DNA of 64,000 nt. Source: JAXGQD01 sp040766665 (GTDB lineage Bacteria; Bacillota; Clostridia; Saccharofermentanales; Fastidiosipilaceae). The notes beneath the pieces are model-generated. The model ran no database searches and had not been told where the DNA came from. It was given only the letters and a program-made list of their open reading frames with translations. Location of the stretch: assembly GCA_040766665.1 (NCBI GenBank), contig JAXGQD010000007.1:117089-181088 (forward strand), read 5' to 3'. Position numbers and translations under genes: made by a program. Below, one piece after another: positions 1-9,341 of this stretch (positions within the stretch are counted from its first letter, which is position 1; every line of letters starts with the position of its first letter).

Positions 1-1049
1 CTTTCTATAGTACGAACCCTAATCAAAGAAAAGCCAAAGCCGAATGTAGAAAAAAGGCGCAAGAGTGGCTAGATGACATTAACCAACCTGAAAAAATAAG
101 ATTGAAAGATGCTTGGAATGAATACCTGGATTATTACGATAAGAACAACAAGCCAACCTCTTACAATCAAGTCAAATCGCGTGGTGCAGCTCATCTGAAG
201 AAGCTTAGCTTAAGAAAACTTTCAGAAATAAAGAAAGTGGAATGGCAACAAATTATTTTTAATGCTTACGAAAACGGAGCAAGGAGTAAAGCAACGCTGA
301 AAGGCATAGCGACAATTATCCGCTCATTCTGTAAATGGGCCGCCACCAAAGGATATATTCGAGATAATGATGTTCCCATCTATTTTGATTTCCCTAGAGC
401 CGCTACTGTTAAAGAAAAAAGGATTCTGCAACCTGCTGAGATACAACGTCTGTTTGCCCCGCAAGATGATTCTGAATGGTATATCTATGCTTGGCGCTTT
501 CTAGTAGTCACTGGATTGAGGCGTGGAGAGCTTTGTGCACTAAGATATGGAGATTTTGATGGGCAATACATCACTATTCGGGAAAGCGTAAGCCATGAAG
601 GCTTAGTTACAAGCGGCAAGACACAAAACGCCAATAGAAAAATCCTATTAACTCCACTTGCCCTTGAGCAGATAAAGCAGCACAGATTACAAGCCCCAGA
701 AAGCAGATATATATTCTGTGATCTAAAAGGTTACAGAACGTCTCCGCGAGTTCTTCGCAATCATTGGCAAGTTTGGAGAGAGGCAAATAATATCCAACTT
801 ACCTTACACGAACTGAGACATACCTTTATTTCCTATAGCCGACTCAAAACGGAAATAAGTCTTGAAGATTTAAAGAATTTGTATGGTCATTCCAGCGAAA
901 TGGACACAGATAGAGTCTATGTACATCAAATTGAGAAGTCTCCAGAAGAAATTAGGGCTGAGCAAGCCGCACAGAAAGAAAACGCCAAAAACATCAATTT
1001 GGTCTTTGAAAACATCATAGATTCTTCTAATAATTCACCTGAATTTTAA
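1..1049 (+). CDS. Tyrosine recombinase/phage-type integrase, N-terminus outside window
   Basis: Site-specific recombinase that would integrate or excise a mobile element. The reading frame is open to the left edge of the window, so the start is missing. A TTG at 102 lies in frame but is probably internal. The core-binding domain (about residues 30-130 of the visible part) is followed by the catalytic domain. Catalytic residues visible are Arg in TGLRRGE, the HELRH box, and GHSS followed by the nucleophile Tyr in DRVYVH. The gene points at tRNA-Ser, whose 3' end is 115 bp downstream, the usual arrangement of an element integrated at a tRNA 3' end. The gene is AT-richer than the genes that follow, consistent with transfer. 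The family assignment is safe; the element type cannot be known from here. Confidence 0.9.
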   Translation, partial: FYSTNPNQRKAKAECRKKAQEWLDDINQPEKIRLKDAWNEYLDYYDKNNKPTSYNQVKSRGAAHLKKLSLRKLSEIKKVEWQQIIFNAYENGARSKATLKGIATIIRSFCKWAATKGYIRDNDVPIYFDFPRAATVKEKRILQPAEIQRLFAPQDDSEWYIYAWRFLVVTGLRRGELCALRYGDFDGQYITIRESVSHEGLVTSGKTQNANRKILLTPLALEQIKQHRLQAPESRYIFCDLKGYRTSPRVLRNHWQVWREANNIQLTLHELRHTFISYSRLKTEISLEDLKNLYGHSSEMDTDRVYVHQIEKSPEEIRAEQAAQKENAKNINLVFENIIDSSNNSPEF

Positions 1050-1067
1050 TGCATTAATTAATGCATT
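1048..1067. repeat. 20-bp perfect palindrome at the integrase stop codon
   Basis: AATGCATTAATTAATGCATT reads identically on both strands and overlaps the integrase stop codon. It is followed by another TGCATTAAAA. It could be a recombinase or excisionase binding site or a weak hairpin. No function is shown by the sequence. Confidence 0.5.
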
Positions 1068-1163
1068 TGGTGCATTAAAACAGAAATGACCAACATGTAT
1101 AAAATGACGAAAACCCCCAAAACAATGCGTTTCAGAGGTTTTATCGTTACCGTAAAAACGGTA

Positions 1164-1252
1164 TGGCGGAAAGAGCGGGATTCGAACCCGCGGAGGCTTG
1201 CACCTCGCCGGTTTTCAAGACCGGTGCCTTAAACCAGCTCGACCATCTTTCC
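1164..1252 (-). tRNA. tRNA-Ser (UGA)
   Basis: Read on the minus strand, a 7-bp acceptor stem GGAAAGA/TCTTTCC, discriminator G and encoded CCA are visible. The anticodon arm has the loop CTTGAAAA with anticodon TGA (serine). A long variable arm (GCGAGGTGCAAGCCTCCGC) and a T-arm GGGTTCGAATCCC follow. The length of 89 nt and the long variable arm are typical of a class II serine tRNA. The 3' end faces the integrase gene. Confidence 0.96.
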
Positions 1253-1422
1253 AAAACTTGGCGAGGAGCTGACTCGCGTTGACTATCATACCTTCCGCTA
1301 TTGCTTCGTGTCAAACAAGATTTCTTGAGAGGAATGGGAGGGTTTTGCCATTACTTTAATGATGAAACTCCTGTAGCATAGACGTACGCATAAAATTTGA
1401 TAATTAGTCTTGGGAGGCATCT

Positions 1423-3291
1423 ATGAAGGGGTATTCCGGCAAAACACTACATATTCACTTGAATTCGCAGGAGACGCGGATTGAATCGCACGACGAAAAC
1501 TTTTATCGCACCTTTATCGGCAACGGAATTTTGGGCGCCTATTACCTACTCACAAAGACGAAAGCCCATATCGATCCCTACGCCGGTGAAAATTTGCTGA
1601 TGTTTCTGTCGAGTGTCATGGCCGGTAACGACGCCCCCGGCTTGGCCAGGTATGCGGTATGCGGCAAATCTCCGATGACGGGCGGTATCGGCGAGTCGCG
1701 CTGTGAAGGCCTCTTCGCCCAGATGTTAAAAAAGACGGGCTTTGATGCCATCGTTATTGAGGGACAGTGCGAGCAGCCCACTTACATTCTGATTGAGAAT
1801 GGCAAAATACAGCTCCGCCCCGCAACGAAGCTCTGGGGTCTGGTTGTCAGCGAAACCAACCGCATCCTGGAGCAGGAGCATGGCAGCGAAATTAGTGTGG
1901 CAGCTATTGGGCCGGCGGGAGAAAATTTGGTGCGTTTTGCCAGCATTATCAGTGACAAATGCCATCAGGCCGCAAGAAGTGGACTCGGCGCGGTCATGGG
2001 CTCGAAGAAGTTGAAAGCCATCGTGCTCAAGGGTGGTCAGAATGTTGCAGTATTTGACGAAAGTGCAGTGAAAAACAGATTTTCCTGGTTCAAAGAAAAG
2101 ATGGAACAAAACCAGCTTTCCATGTGGCAGCACGACCAGCCCGGCTTTTCCGTTTGGGTCCATACGCACGGCTTGGATGCGTCTTTGGGCGTGGAAAATT
2201 ATCGTACGGCTAAATGCGACTACACGGATGCCTATTTGCCTGAGCACTTCCTTAAACACTACAAAGGTGAGGCGCCTTGCCCGGGCTGCCCCAACCTCTG
2301 TATCAAACGCTATGCCTTAGAGGGGGATGACGAGTGTTCCGGTGGGATCCATCAAGAAATCAGCGGTGCGATGGGACCCAATTTAGGCATCTCAGATGTA
2401 GCAATGATTATCCATGCCAACAGCCTTTGCAATGAGCTGGGCATGGATCCCAACTCCCTGGGCTATACCCTCTCCTTTATCGCAGAATGCATCAAAGAAG
2501 AGCTTATAAGTGTGGATGATGTCAATTTGAATTTCGGTAATGAGATGGAGTTAGGCAAAATTATCAACATGATTGCTACGCGGGAAGGCATCGGAGATTT
2601 GTTGGCTGAAGGCAGTGCGCGTGCGGCTCAGACGATTGGGAAGGGTGCTGAGTATTTTGCCCTGACGGTGAAAGGGATGGAAATTCACCCCTTTGAACTG
2701 CGCTCACAAACCAATCTGGCACTTGGCGCAGCCGTCGGCCCTACAGGTCCGCGCTATGAGATCTGTGAACATGACTGGGATTTCGACTTGGAATTTGGCT
2801 GGGACCACACGCTCAACTATTGCAGAACGATTGGCATTATTGAGCGCATCCCGATGGAGTATTTAGGGCTGGATAAGGTTTTCAACTACAAGCAACTCAA
2901 TAACCTTTGGTCAGCAGTGGATGCGCTGGGTATTTGCCTCTTTTCATCGGCTCCGACCCGTGTTTACAGCTTGGAAGAAATGGCCAAGCTGCTTCACGAG
3001 ATAACTGGATGGGAGACTTCGGCATACGAAGTCATGCGCATCGGAGAAAGAAGAAATCATATCTTCCGCCTTTATAATAATCGCGAAGGCTTGACTGCCG
3101 AAGCTGATACCTTACCGCAACGCCTCTTCAACGAGGCCATCGATTTCGGAGCCAAAAAAGGCAGCAAGCTCGACCCGGAACTGTTTAAAGCCGTCGTCAA
3201 AGAGTATTATTCCATGATGGGCTGGGATGAAAACGGCATCCCCAGCAACAGCACGCTGCGGCAATACGGCTTGGCTGAATTTATTGTTTAG
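1423..3291 (+). CDS. Aldehyde ferredoxin oxidoreductase family protein (tungsten-pterin enzyme)
   Basis: Predicted oxygen-sensitive cytoplasmic enzyme oxidising aldehydes to carboxylates with ferredoxin as acceptor. At 622 aa it has the normal full AOR length. The N-terminal domain carries the family's glycine-rich pterin-binding segments (GNGILGAYYL near residue 33, MTGGIGESRCEG near 86, GAVMGSKKLKAI near 194). The [4Fe-4S] ligands are CPGCPNLC near residue 286, and the fourth Cys lies in DALGICLFSSAP near 500. The start is supported by GGGAGG 6 nt before the ATG. No ferredoxin or molybdopterin gene is adjacent, so the substrate cannot be inferred. The family is certain; the specificity (AOR, FOR, GOR or other) is open. 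Confidence 0.93.
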   Translation: MKGYSGKTLHIHLNSQETRIESHDENFYRTFIGNGILGAYYLLTKTKAHIDPYAGENLLMFLSSVMAGNDAPGLARYAVCGKSPMTGGIGESRCEGLFAQMLKKTGFDAIVIEGQCEQPTYILIENGKIQLRPATKLWGLVVSETNRILEQEHGSEISVAAIGPAGENLVRFASIISDKCHQAARSGLGAVMGSKKLKAIVLKGGQNVAVFDESAVKNRFSWFKEKMEQNQLSMWQHDQPGFSVWVHTHGLDASLGVENYRTAKCDYTDAYLPEHFLKHYKGEAPCPGCPNLCIKRYALEGDDECSGGIHQEISGAMGPNLGISDVAMIIHANSLCNELGMDPNSLGYTLSFIAECIKEELISVDDVNLNFGNEMELGKIINMIATREGIGDLLAEGSARAAQTIGKGAEYFALTVKGMEIHPFELRSQTNLALGAAVGPTGPRYEICEHDWDFDLEFGWDHTLNYCRTIGIIERIPMEYLGLDKVFNYKQLNNLWSAVDALGICLFSSAPTRVYSLEEMAKLLHEITGWETSAYEVMRIGERRNHIFRLYNNREGLTAEADTLPQRLFNEAIDFGAKKGSKLDPELFKAVVKEYYSMMGWDENGIPSNSTLRQYGLAEFIV

Positions 3292-3316
3292 AACCCACGC
3301 TCCTTCCTGACTTAAA

Positions 3317-3358
3317 GAGGCTGTCTCTTAGGTGCTGATGCACGTTTGAGGCAGCCTC
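3317..3358 (+). terminator. Hairpin downstream of the AOR gene
   Basis: GAGGCTGTCTC and GAGGCAGCCTC pair over 11 bp with one G-T, and an inner GTGC/GCAC adds to the stem. No clean T-tract follows, so it may be a factor-assisted or bidirectional terminator between the convergent AOR and phosphohexomutase genes. Confidence 0.5.
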
Positions 3359-3387
3359 CGATATAGATTTGTGTTTGAACTAGAATT

Positions 3388-4918
3388 TTATGCTTGCAGC
3401 AAAGACAGATCCAATCCTTCCACCTTGGTCAATACCTCCAAGAGTTGATCGGCAATCAGGCGTACGCCGCCATCTTGGCGCGATTCAATGTTGAGCGGCA
3501 TGATGGGATCGTGTAAAGACATACGCAAAAGGAACCACCCGTCCCCATGCGCTTTGTCAAATGAGACACGGATGCCTTCGTAGTTGTCTGGAACAACCTG
3601 CCATGCCGGGCGGGTCGCCGCTTCTTTTTGAACCAGGAATAGTACCGATTCACCGGTCGCCTTGAAGTTTTCCGAGGTGATGCGCAGGCGGAATTCGGAG
3701 GCTTCAGCGGGGTCCTGTAGCTCGGAGAGCAGGCTGGCGATGGTTTTGCCCTCGCGCTGCAACTTCGCCGTCTTAATCAGAATCTTGGCAATCATGTAAG
3801 CGCCGTCATCCAAGAAGTAGTTCTCCTCTTAGCGCCCCATGACCTGAAGTCTCAATGGCCAGCTGGCTGTCCGTGCCCGCCTTATTGAGACGGACCGATT
3901 CGTTGATGACATTGCGATAGCCGCGTTTGAAACGATGGTGTACCCCACCCAGACCTTTGATAAAGGAGGCCAATTCGTCGGAGGTAATCGAATCGGTGAC
4001 GATGGTCGTGCCGGGATGCTCTTCCAGGAGAATCGCAGCCATCAGCGCGATGATGCGGTTCCGATTGATTTCATTGCCTTCCGCATCGACGGCACCGGCG
4101 CGGTCAACGTCTGTATCAAAAATGATGCCCAGATCCGCTTTGTTGTCCAAAACAGCCTGGCGCACGCTTTCCATGGCCTCACGATTTTCGGGATTGGGAA
4201 TGTGGTTGGGGAAAGAGCCGTCCGGATCGAGGAATTGGCTGCCCGTGATGTCCGCGCCCAGCGGCAGCAGCACCTTATCGGCAAAATACCCCCCCGCCCC
4301 GTTTCCGGCGTCCACTAAAATCTTCAGTCCGGCCAATGGCGTCTCGTAATGCTCCGGGTCGTTCGCGCCTTTGCGAATAATTTCGACCAGGTTTTGCGCA
4401 TAAACAGACATAAAATCGATGCTGTCCAGATAAAGATTTTCGATCATGGAAGGACTGTCAACTTCAGCGGCCAGATTGAGGATGCTGCTGATATCGGCCT
4501 TTTCCAGACCGCCTTCAGAGGTGAAAAATTTGAAACCGTTGCGGTTAAAGGGCAAATGGCTCGCCGTGATCATTACGGAACCGTCGAAGTCGTAGCCTTC
4601 CTGCACGGTCGCCATAAACATGGCCGGTGTGGAGGCGAGTCCGAAGCTACTGATGCGGCAGCCGGACTGTTTGAGGCCGGAGGCCAGGGCATTTTGGAGC
4701 ATTTTGCCGGAAAGACGCGAATCATGACCAATCGCCACATGCAAATCATTGACAGGCTTCTGCTTTTTCTCCGCCAACCAAGTGGCAAAACCCGCTCCAA
4801 TCGCATACGCCACCTGTGCGGTCAGATTGACGGCTTCACCTGCTACACCTTTAATCGCAACGCCACGAATATCACTGCCGTTCTGCAGATGCTTCCAATC
4901 TTCTTTACTCATTTCCAT
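3388..4918 (-). pseudogene. Phosphomannomutase/phosphoglucomutase, one frameshift
   Basis: Alpha-D-phosphohexomutase interconverting hexose-6-phosphate and hexose-1-phosphate for sugar-nucleotide supply. The start at 4918 is preceded by AGGAGG. Conserved sites are the phosphoserine loop TASHLPFNRNG, the Mg site DTDVDRAG, the sugar-binding ETSGHGA, and a C-terminal domain. The frame breaks at about 3815: the first part runs through ETSGHGALRG into a stop, while the family continuation (ENYFLDDGAYM) is one frame over and reads to 3388. One surplus base in AAGAGGAGAAC explains it. All domains are otherwise intact, so a sequencing indel or a very recent mutation is more likely than old decay. If repaired the protein is about 510 aa. 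Confidence 0.85.
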
Positions 4919-4985
4919 TTCTGAACCTCCTAATAGGCATGTGGGACCCTTCCTGCCCACGAATTGCTAAAAAACAAGCTAATAC

Positions 4986-4991
4986 ATTATA
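4986..4991 (-). promoter_or_regulatory. Candidate -10 box for the phosphohexomutase gene
   Basis: On the minus strand TATAAT lies about 70 bp upstream of the AGGAGG/ATG start. No good -35 box is found at the ideal spacing, so this is a weak prediction. Confidence 0.35.
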
Positions 4992-5035
4992 CAAAAAAAG
5001 TCGTATATAAGGCGAAATTTGCACTTTCGTGCTAC

Positions 5036-5064
5036 TTTTCAATGTAGGTCTCAGAATATATACT
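5036..5064 (+). promoter_or_regulatory. Candidate sigma-A promoter for the DUF1287 gene
   Basis: TTTTCA and TATACT are separated by 17 bp and end 18 bp before the ATG at 5083. They match the -35 and -10 consensus at 4/6 and 5/6 positions. Confidence 0.4.
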
Positions 5065-5082
5065 TGAACAACTGAGGTTATT

Positions 5083-5973
5083 ATGAAGACGAAACAAGCA
5101 CCTTCGCAACGCAACATTCTGAGTTCCTTCAATCAGGGATCGCAAGTGCCACTCGGAAAAATCAGCCTCATTGGTCTATCACTGCTCGCGCTCCTTTTGA
5201 TATTTTTCTTTCAAATTTTTATGCGTAATGATTTGGCAAAAGGCTTGGACCCCGCAGCCCTACTGAGTCGCCTGGTTCATTATCCGCTGCTTGAAGATGC
5301 AAAAGATCTCGACACCACAATTTCCATTGACGATGAACTCGCTGTTTTAGAGACGGATATGAGCACTGCGGAAGATTCAGAAAGCGCACTTGAAGCCGAT
5401 TTAGACATGATTGATGCGGTCGAGTACCCGCGCCTGTTTTCTGAAAAGGATGCGGATGGCGATGGCATCGATGACTTTACGGACATCATGTTGGGGGCCA
5501 GAGCTTGGGTGGAGACAGAACCTTTTTACGATTCAACTTACTATGCCGGTGGTTACCCACCTGACGAGATTGGTGTGTGTACGGATGTGATTTGGCATGC
5601 GTTTTTTGCTGCAGGCTACGATTTCAAGGCCTTGATTGATGCGGATATCGATGCCAATCGGGAGATTTATCAGATTGAGCATCGGGACCACAATATCGAT
5701 TTCAGGCATACCGGGAATGTGCAGATTTTTTTCGAGCGTTTTGCCGAAAGTTTGACCCTGGATGTGACGGACACGGCTGCTTGGCAGGCGGGTGATATTG
5801 TCACCTATACGGGTCACATTGGGATTGTTTCGGACAAGCGCAATGCGGAGGGTGTACCGTACATCATCCACCAGACACGCGTACAGGAAAACAGCTACGA
5901 GATCGATCGTCTGGTGGACGCTGAAGCCGATGACGGTGGGGTAATTACCGGGCATTTTCGCTGGCACGGCTGA
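5083..5973 (+). CDS. DUF1287 family protein, membrane-anchored
   Basis: A 296-aa protein with one N-terminal hydrophobic helix (about residues 26-47), so it is anchored to or exported across the membrane. An acidic linker follows, with the calcium-loop-like motif DADGDGIDD near 123-131. The C-terminal domain matches DUF1287 by features such as GVCTDVIWHAF, DIDANREIYQ, HRDHNIDFRHTGN, GDIVTYTGHIGIVSD and a late His (IIHQT). The family is thought to be NlpC/P60-like, with Cys and His as probable catalytic residues, so a peptidoglycan hydrolase or amidase role is plausible but unproven. It is divergent from the phosphohexomutase gene and stands alone. Confidence 0.8.
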   Translation: MKTKQAPSQRNILSSFNQGSQVPLGKISLIGLSLLALLLIFFFQIFMRNDLAKGLDPAALLSRLVHYPLLEDAKDLDTTISIDDELAVLETDMSTAEDSESALEADLDMIDAVEYPRLFSEKDADGDGIDDFTDIMLGARAWVETEPFYDSTYYAGGYPPDEIGVCTDVIWHAFFAAGYDFKALIDADIDANREIYQIEHRDHNIDFRHTGNVQIFFERFAESLTLDVTDTAAWQAGDIVTYTGHIGIVSDKRNAEGVPYIIHQTRVQENSYEIDRLVDAEADDGGVITGHFRWHG

Positions 5974-6029
5974 GTCGGAGGCGGAGGCGGAGCGCGTTTT
6001 ACAGCATAACTGACGCGCGTATTTGATTC

Positions 6030-6471
6030 GTCGCGCCGCTTAGGCGGCTGCGACACCACCTTCGCTATAGTGGACCAGGGGTTCTGGCTACACTTTTTAC
6101 GTTTGTGCAAATATTTTCTTCGGAAAGGCATTTAAAACCCAGGATTTCAGGGTGTTTACTACATTTTTGACGATTCTGCAAAGTAGCGTTTGTCGAAACG
6201 AAAAAAGTGTAGTCGAAATCTCGGAATGGCTGTGCAAGAGCCTCGATTCAGACATCCGTGTTTAAACAAACGTAAAAAGTGCAGTAGCGGAAGGGATTCC
6301 ACTTATCGTCGCATTGCTTGGGTGGCTGCGACACCGCTCTCTGACGTCGCAGTTCAGCGGAGCGCGTCAACCACCACTCGGCGGACGCGCGATATATAGC
6401 CCGTCGCATTGCTTGGGCGGTCGCGACACCGCTCTGAATTCTAATAGTCGCACCGCTTAGGCGGCTGCGAC
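6030..6471 (-). repeat. Four REP-like palindromes around MITE copy 1
   Basis: Copies at 6030-6054, 6308-6332, 6403-6427 and 6447-6471, all in minus orientation. Each begins with GTCGC and ends with GCGAC, which pair, and has a GC-rich core (on the minus strand AGCCGCC followed by AAGC). The space from 5974 to 6593 holds these repeats and the MITE and no gene I can support. Confidence 0.85.
6088..6287 (-). repeat. MITE-like element, copy 1 (about 200 bp)
   Basis: The ends are inverted repeats of the form CTAC(A/T)(C/G)CACTTTTTACG and its complement. The interior holds a second, nested inverted pair (ACTACATTTTTGACGATTC against GAAACGAAAAAAGTGTAGT). Copies 2-4 at 26774, 40288 and 50410 share the same interior order, so this copy lies inverted relative to them. 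No reading frame is conserved. Confidence 0.8.
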
Positions 6472-6593
6472 ACCGCCAAAATAAAAGCGGCTGATTCCGA
6501 AAAACCAACCGCATGCATCAAATACTAAAAAATACAAAAAACCTATTTCAATGAACCGTTTCCAATTGCCTCAAAAAGCCTGAAAACCGCGCC

Positions 6594-7022
6594 TTAATCT
6601 TGTTTTTGGAGCAAGCGCTGGAAGAGGTCGCGATGTTGGACTTCTTGGCCAACCAGGAAGTTCAAGAGCGCTTTGTCACCGTCCTCTGTGGCTTGTGTCA
6701 GCAGGTCTTCATAGAGGTCAATGCTCTTCTGTTCCATTTCCACGGCGTGTTCGAAGACTTCGCGCGTGCTGATGTAGTTCTCGTCATAGAGAAAGGCGAG
6801 CTGTTGTTCGAAAAGGTTAAAATCATAGTTCTTATCAATTTGGCGCAGGGAATCTTCGGTGTAGTTATCTTGAATACGCAGGACTTCGGCGTGCTTTTGT
6901 TCTTCGTCGGCCAGCATATTGAAAACAGCCGCGATATCTTCCGTGGGTGCCTTCATTGCCTGTTCGCGGTAATACTCTTCACCGTCATTCTCCATCTTTA
7001 TGGCATAGTCGTAAATAATCAT
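6594..7022 (-). CDS. Ferritin-like diiron protein, rubrerythrin type without rubredoxin domain
   Basis: A 142-aa four-helix-bundle protein. It shows the di-iron ligand pattern: Glu in ENDGEEYYRE, the E-x-x-H motif EEQKH, a third-helix Glu in AVEMEQKS and a second E-x-x-H in GQEVQH. There is no CxxC rubredoxin domain. Proteins of this group act in peroxide reduction or iron handling in anaerobes; the exact activity is not predictable. A purine-rich AGAAAGGAACAAAGG precedes the ATG. It is a single gene, convergent with none of its neighbours. Confidence 0.82.
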   Translation of the reverse strand: MIIYDYAIKMENDGEEYYREQAMKAPTEDIAAVFNMLADEEQKHAEVLRIQDNYTEDSLRQIDKNYDFNLFEQQLAFLYDENYISTREVFEHAVEMEQKSIDLYEDLLTQATEDGDKALLNFLVGQEVQHRDLFQRLLQKQD

Positions 7023-7374
7023 CCTTTGTTCCTTTCTGTCGCATAAAATTTACGGCAAAACAATTTGCTGATTACTAATAGAATACTCTGAAATCGGGCT
7101 TCAAGCAATCGTGGGAAAGTGGGTTTTGGGTTATTTTCTTTTGCCAAAAAGACTAATCTCAGGGAAGCAACGATGCGTTTAGAAGCCCTTTATGAGCGCC
7201 TTTATCAAAGTGGCAAAACGATCGTCGGCATAATTGTTTTGTGTCAATTTAATTCCCAGTATTTTTCTGTAGAATTTACTTATTATAGTGGCATTTTGCT
7301 ATATAATGAGATGTATTGGACTAGGTCTAGTAAAAGCGCTAAAAAAAGCTCAAGTTGAAAGGAGCGAAATAAGT
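7023..7374. other. Intergenic region between ferritin-like and UroD-family genes
   Basis: This 352-bp gap between divergent genes has a good -10 box TATAAT at 7302-7307, 68 bp before the UroD-family start. No convincing -35 box stands at 17 bp. Two TTTTGCCA/TGGCAAAA octamers occur (7139, 7211). No gene is supported. Confidence 0.45.
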
Positions 7375-8424
7375 ATGAATGCAAAAGAAAGATTCGACAA
7401 AGCAATGACCGGTAACGGGATTGCGACCACCGCCATGGACGGTGGAATTTGGGTTGTGAGACAGGCCGGGGTGTCTTTTGCCGATCTTTTTGGCTATGAA
7501 GACAAGGGCGCGTCGCTGATGATTAAAGCGGCGGAAGACTGGGGCAGTGACCTGGTCTGGTCCACCTTCGGCGGTTTCGGTCCGATCACTCAGGGCGCTG
7601 GCTGTGAAATGCGTTTCGATAAGGTTGGCGAGCCAGGCGAAATCACCAAACCGCTCATCGCTGACATCGATGATGCCGGCACCTTAAAGAAGACCGATGA
7701 ACAAATTCGTGCGGACTTGCTCGCGGATCAGGGCATTCAAGATTTGGTTGAACAAACCAAGCGCATCAAAGAAGGCATCAAAGGCGAGAAATACGTCACT
7801 TCAAGTGATACAGGCCCCTTCACTTTAGCAGCTCAAATGCTGGGTGTGGAAGATTTCCTCGTCGCAGTATTCGATGAAGACAACGAAGAGAACGTGCGTA
7901 CGCTCCTTGATTACGCCTTGCGTGTGTCAAAGATTTACGGCGACATCATTTTGGACGCCGGTGCCGAAGTCATGATGCTGGCAGACCCTGTTTCCTCACC
8001 TGACATGATTAGCCCTGAAATCTATGAGTCCTTCTCCCTACCTTATCAGCGTGAGTTGGTCGCACATCTCAAAAAACGCGCCAAATACGTCATTATCCAT
8101 ATGTGCGGCAATACCACCACCCGCCTCGAGCCGCTGCAGACGGTGCCGCTCGACGGTTTCTCCTTTGATAGAATTGAAATTCCTTATGCTTTGGAAAAAG
8201 CCCGCGGTCATTATGCTCTGCTGGGCAACCTGCACACCGTGGACGTTATGGTGAACGGCGACCAAGCCCTCATCGAAAAGGAAATCGATGCCATCGCCGA
8301 TGCTTTGCAGGATGAAGACGGTTTCGTCATCGCCCCGGGCTGTGACCTGGCACCGATTACACCGGTGGAGAATATGAAGTATATGAGCGATAAGGCAAAA
8401 GCCAGAGCCAAAGACCGCGCCTAA
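7375..8424 (+). CDS. Uroporphyrinogen decarboxylase-fold protein, MtaA/MtbA-like methyltransferase
   Basis: A 349-aa TIM-barrel protein of the UroD superfamily. It lacks the signature of true heme-pathway UroD and resembles corrinoid-dependent methyltransferases. Candidate zinc/thiol-activating residues are His and Cys in HMCGNTT near residue 243 and Cys in APGCDLAP near 324. The start is chosen at 7375 because AAAGGAG lies 9 nt before it. It is followed by a terminator, so it is monocistronic. The large cobalamin operon next door fits a corrinoid-dependent methyl-transfer role. No cognate corrinoid protein is adjacent, so substrate and acceptor are unknown. Confidence 0.8.
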   Translation: MNAKERFDKAMTGNGIATTAMDGGIWVVRQAGVSFADLFGYEDKGASLMIKAAEDWGSDLVWSTFGGFGPITQGAGCEMRFDKVGEPGEITKPLIADIDDAGTLKKTDEQIRADLLADQGIQDLVEQTKRIKEGIKGEKYVTSSDTGPFTLAAQMLGVEDFLVAVFDEDNEENVRTLLDYALRVSKIYGDIILDAGAEVMMLADPVSSPDMISPEIYESFSLPYQRELVAHLKKRAKYVIIHMCGNTTTRLEPLQTVPLDGFSFDRIEIPYALEKARGHYALLGNLHTVDVMVNGDQALIEKEIDAIADALQDEDGFVIAPGCDLAPITPVENMKYMSDKAKARAKDRA

Positions 8425-8534
8425 TTGCTTGGCGGGCTGCAAGTTCGTTTGCGGGCTTTAGCTTTGCAATCGAACTGCTCTAGGGTTTTAGTAGACTATC
8501 GAGCTCCTCTTGTAGTTTAGTTAGATGAATAAGT

Positions 8535-8570
8535 GGGGCTGTCTCAGCGATGAGGCAGCCCTTTAATTTT
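8535..8570 (+). terminator. Rho-independent terminator after the UroD-family gene
   Basis: GGGCTGTCTC and GAGGCAGCCC form a stem (one G-T pair) followed by TTTAATTTT, 110 bp after the stop codon. Confidence 0.75.
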
Positions 8571-8607
8571 GTGATTCTGATCGTGTTGGTGACTGACTTA
8601 CCTTTAA

Positions 8608-8808
8608 TGGACAAAATTTTCGGGGATGTGGTCATTTCAGTGGTTTGAGGGTCTCTGCTCAAGTCAAACACACGATTTTGTGACACTTTTGACGACTGTG
8701 TGGCCACTGCCACCACATCCCTGTAAAAAGTGGGCTGAAAACAGCCTTTTGACTTGTCCGCCAGCTGTCTATAGGGGTTCTCAACCACATCCCCGAAAAA
8801 ACTGTCCA
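8608..8808. repeat. 201-bp element with 24-bp terminal inverted repeats, copy A
   Basis: The left end TGGACAAAATTTTCGGGG continues into ATGTGG. The right end is its inverted copy (CCACATCCCCGAAAAAACTG then TCCA) with three mismatches. An internal CCACATCCCTGTAAAAAGTG resembles the right end. A close copy lies at 52107-52325. No transposase gene is inside, so it looks like a non-autonomous mobile element. Confidence 0.75.
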
Positions 8809-8842
8809 CAAAACAGCATTCTGACGGTAAGAAGGGAGAGGA

Positions 8843-9204
8843 GTCGTAGCCCGCCCAAGCTGCGCGACGATTTGATTGGAGGAGCGGAGTCGCAGCCGCC
8901 CAAGCAACGCGACGCATCGGAATAGCGGAAGCCTTTTCCGGCAAAATTTGCTGGGATGCATTAACAAGTTCTAATAAATAAGCACTTGCGCAGTTGAAAA
9001 CCACTATTTTTCGACAAAAGTTACAGCTATGCATTAGAGCTTTCTAATATTTCCCTGCACAGCAGTCATTTTTGACGGAAAACCCCTCTGATAAAGAGCT
9101 ATGTTCCTCATCTTGATAATGATTCCTACATAGCCGCAAATTTTGCCGAAATCACAGCAAATCAAATTTCTAAGCGGAGTCGCAGCCCGCCCAAGCTGCG
9201 CGAC
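8843..9204 (+). repeat. Three REP-like palindromes
   Basis: Copies at 8843-8868, 8889-8913 and 9179-9204 in plus orientation, with the core AGCCCGCCCAAGCTGCG between GTCGC (GTCGT in the first) and GCGAC. They fill the 917-bp space between the UroD-family gene and cobO together with the inverted-end element and a 50-bp duplication. I see no gene there. Confidence 0.8.
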
Positions 9205-9241
9205 GATTCCAGCGGAGTTGCAGCTGATTATGCAATTAATA

Positions 9242-9326
9242 AAACTCTAAACACAAACCCATTCACCGCGAGTAGGTATGCTAATTCCCCTAAACTCTAA
9301 ACACAAACCCACTCACTACGAGCAGG
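9242..9326. repeat. Two direct copies with a 50-bp period
   Basis: AAACTCTAAACACAAACCCA recurs at 9242 and 9292, followed in both by TTCACCGCGAG or CTCACTACGAG and AGG. It lies just downstream of the cobalamin operon's last gene. No function is apparent. Confidence 0.6.
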
Positions 9327-9341
9327 AACAGCCCCATCCCG

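Noticed and set aside
1726..2259. 177-aa reading frame on the minus strand inside the AOR gene
   Set aside because: It is antisense to a well-conserved coding sequence and has no recognisable domain or ribosome site.
4349..4924. 191-aa plus-strand reading frame over the phosphohexomutase gene
   Set aside because: It is the antisense shadow of conserved phosphohexomutase motifs on the other strand.
7119..7358. 79-aa plus-strand frame upstream of the UroD-family gene
   Set aside because: There is no ribosome site, it spans the promoter region with its TATAAT box, and nothing is recognisable in the peptide.
8480..9034. 184-aa reading frame on the minus strand downstream of the UroD-family gene
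   Set aside because: It translates the terminator, the inverted-end element and REPs; similar peptides arise wherever those repeats occur.
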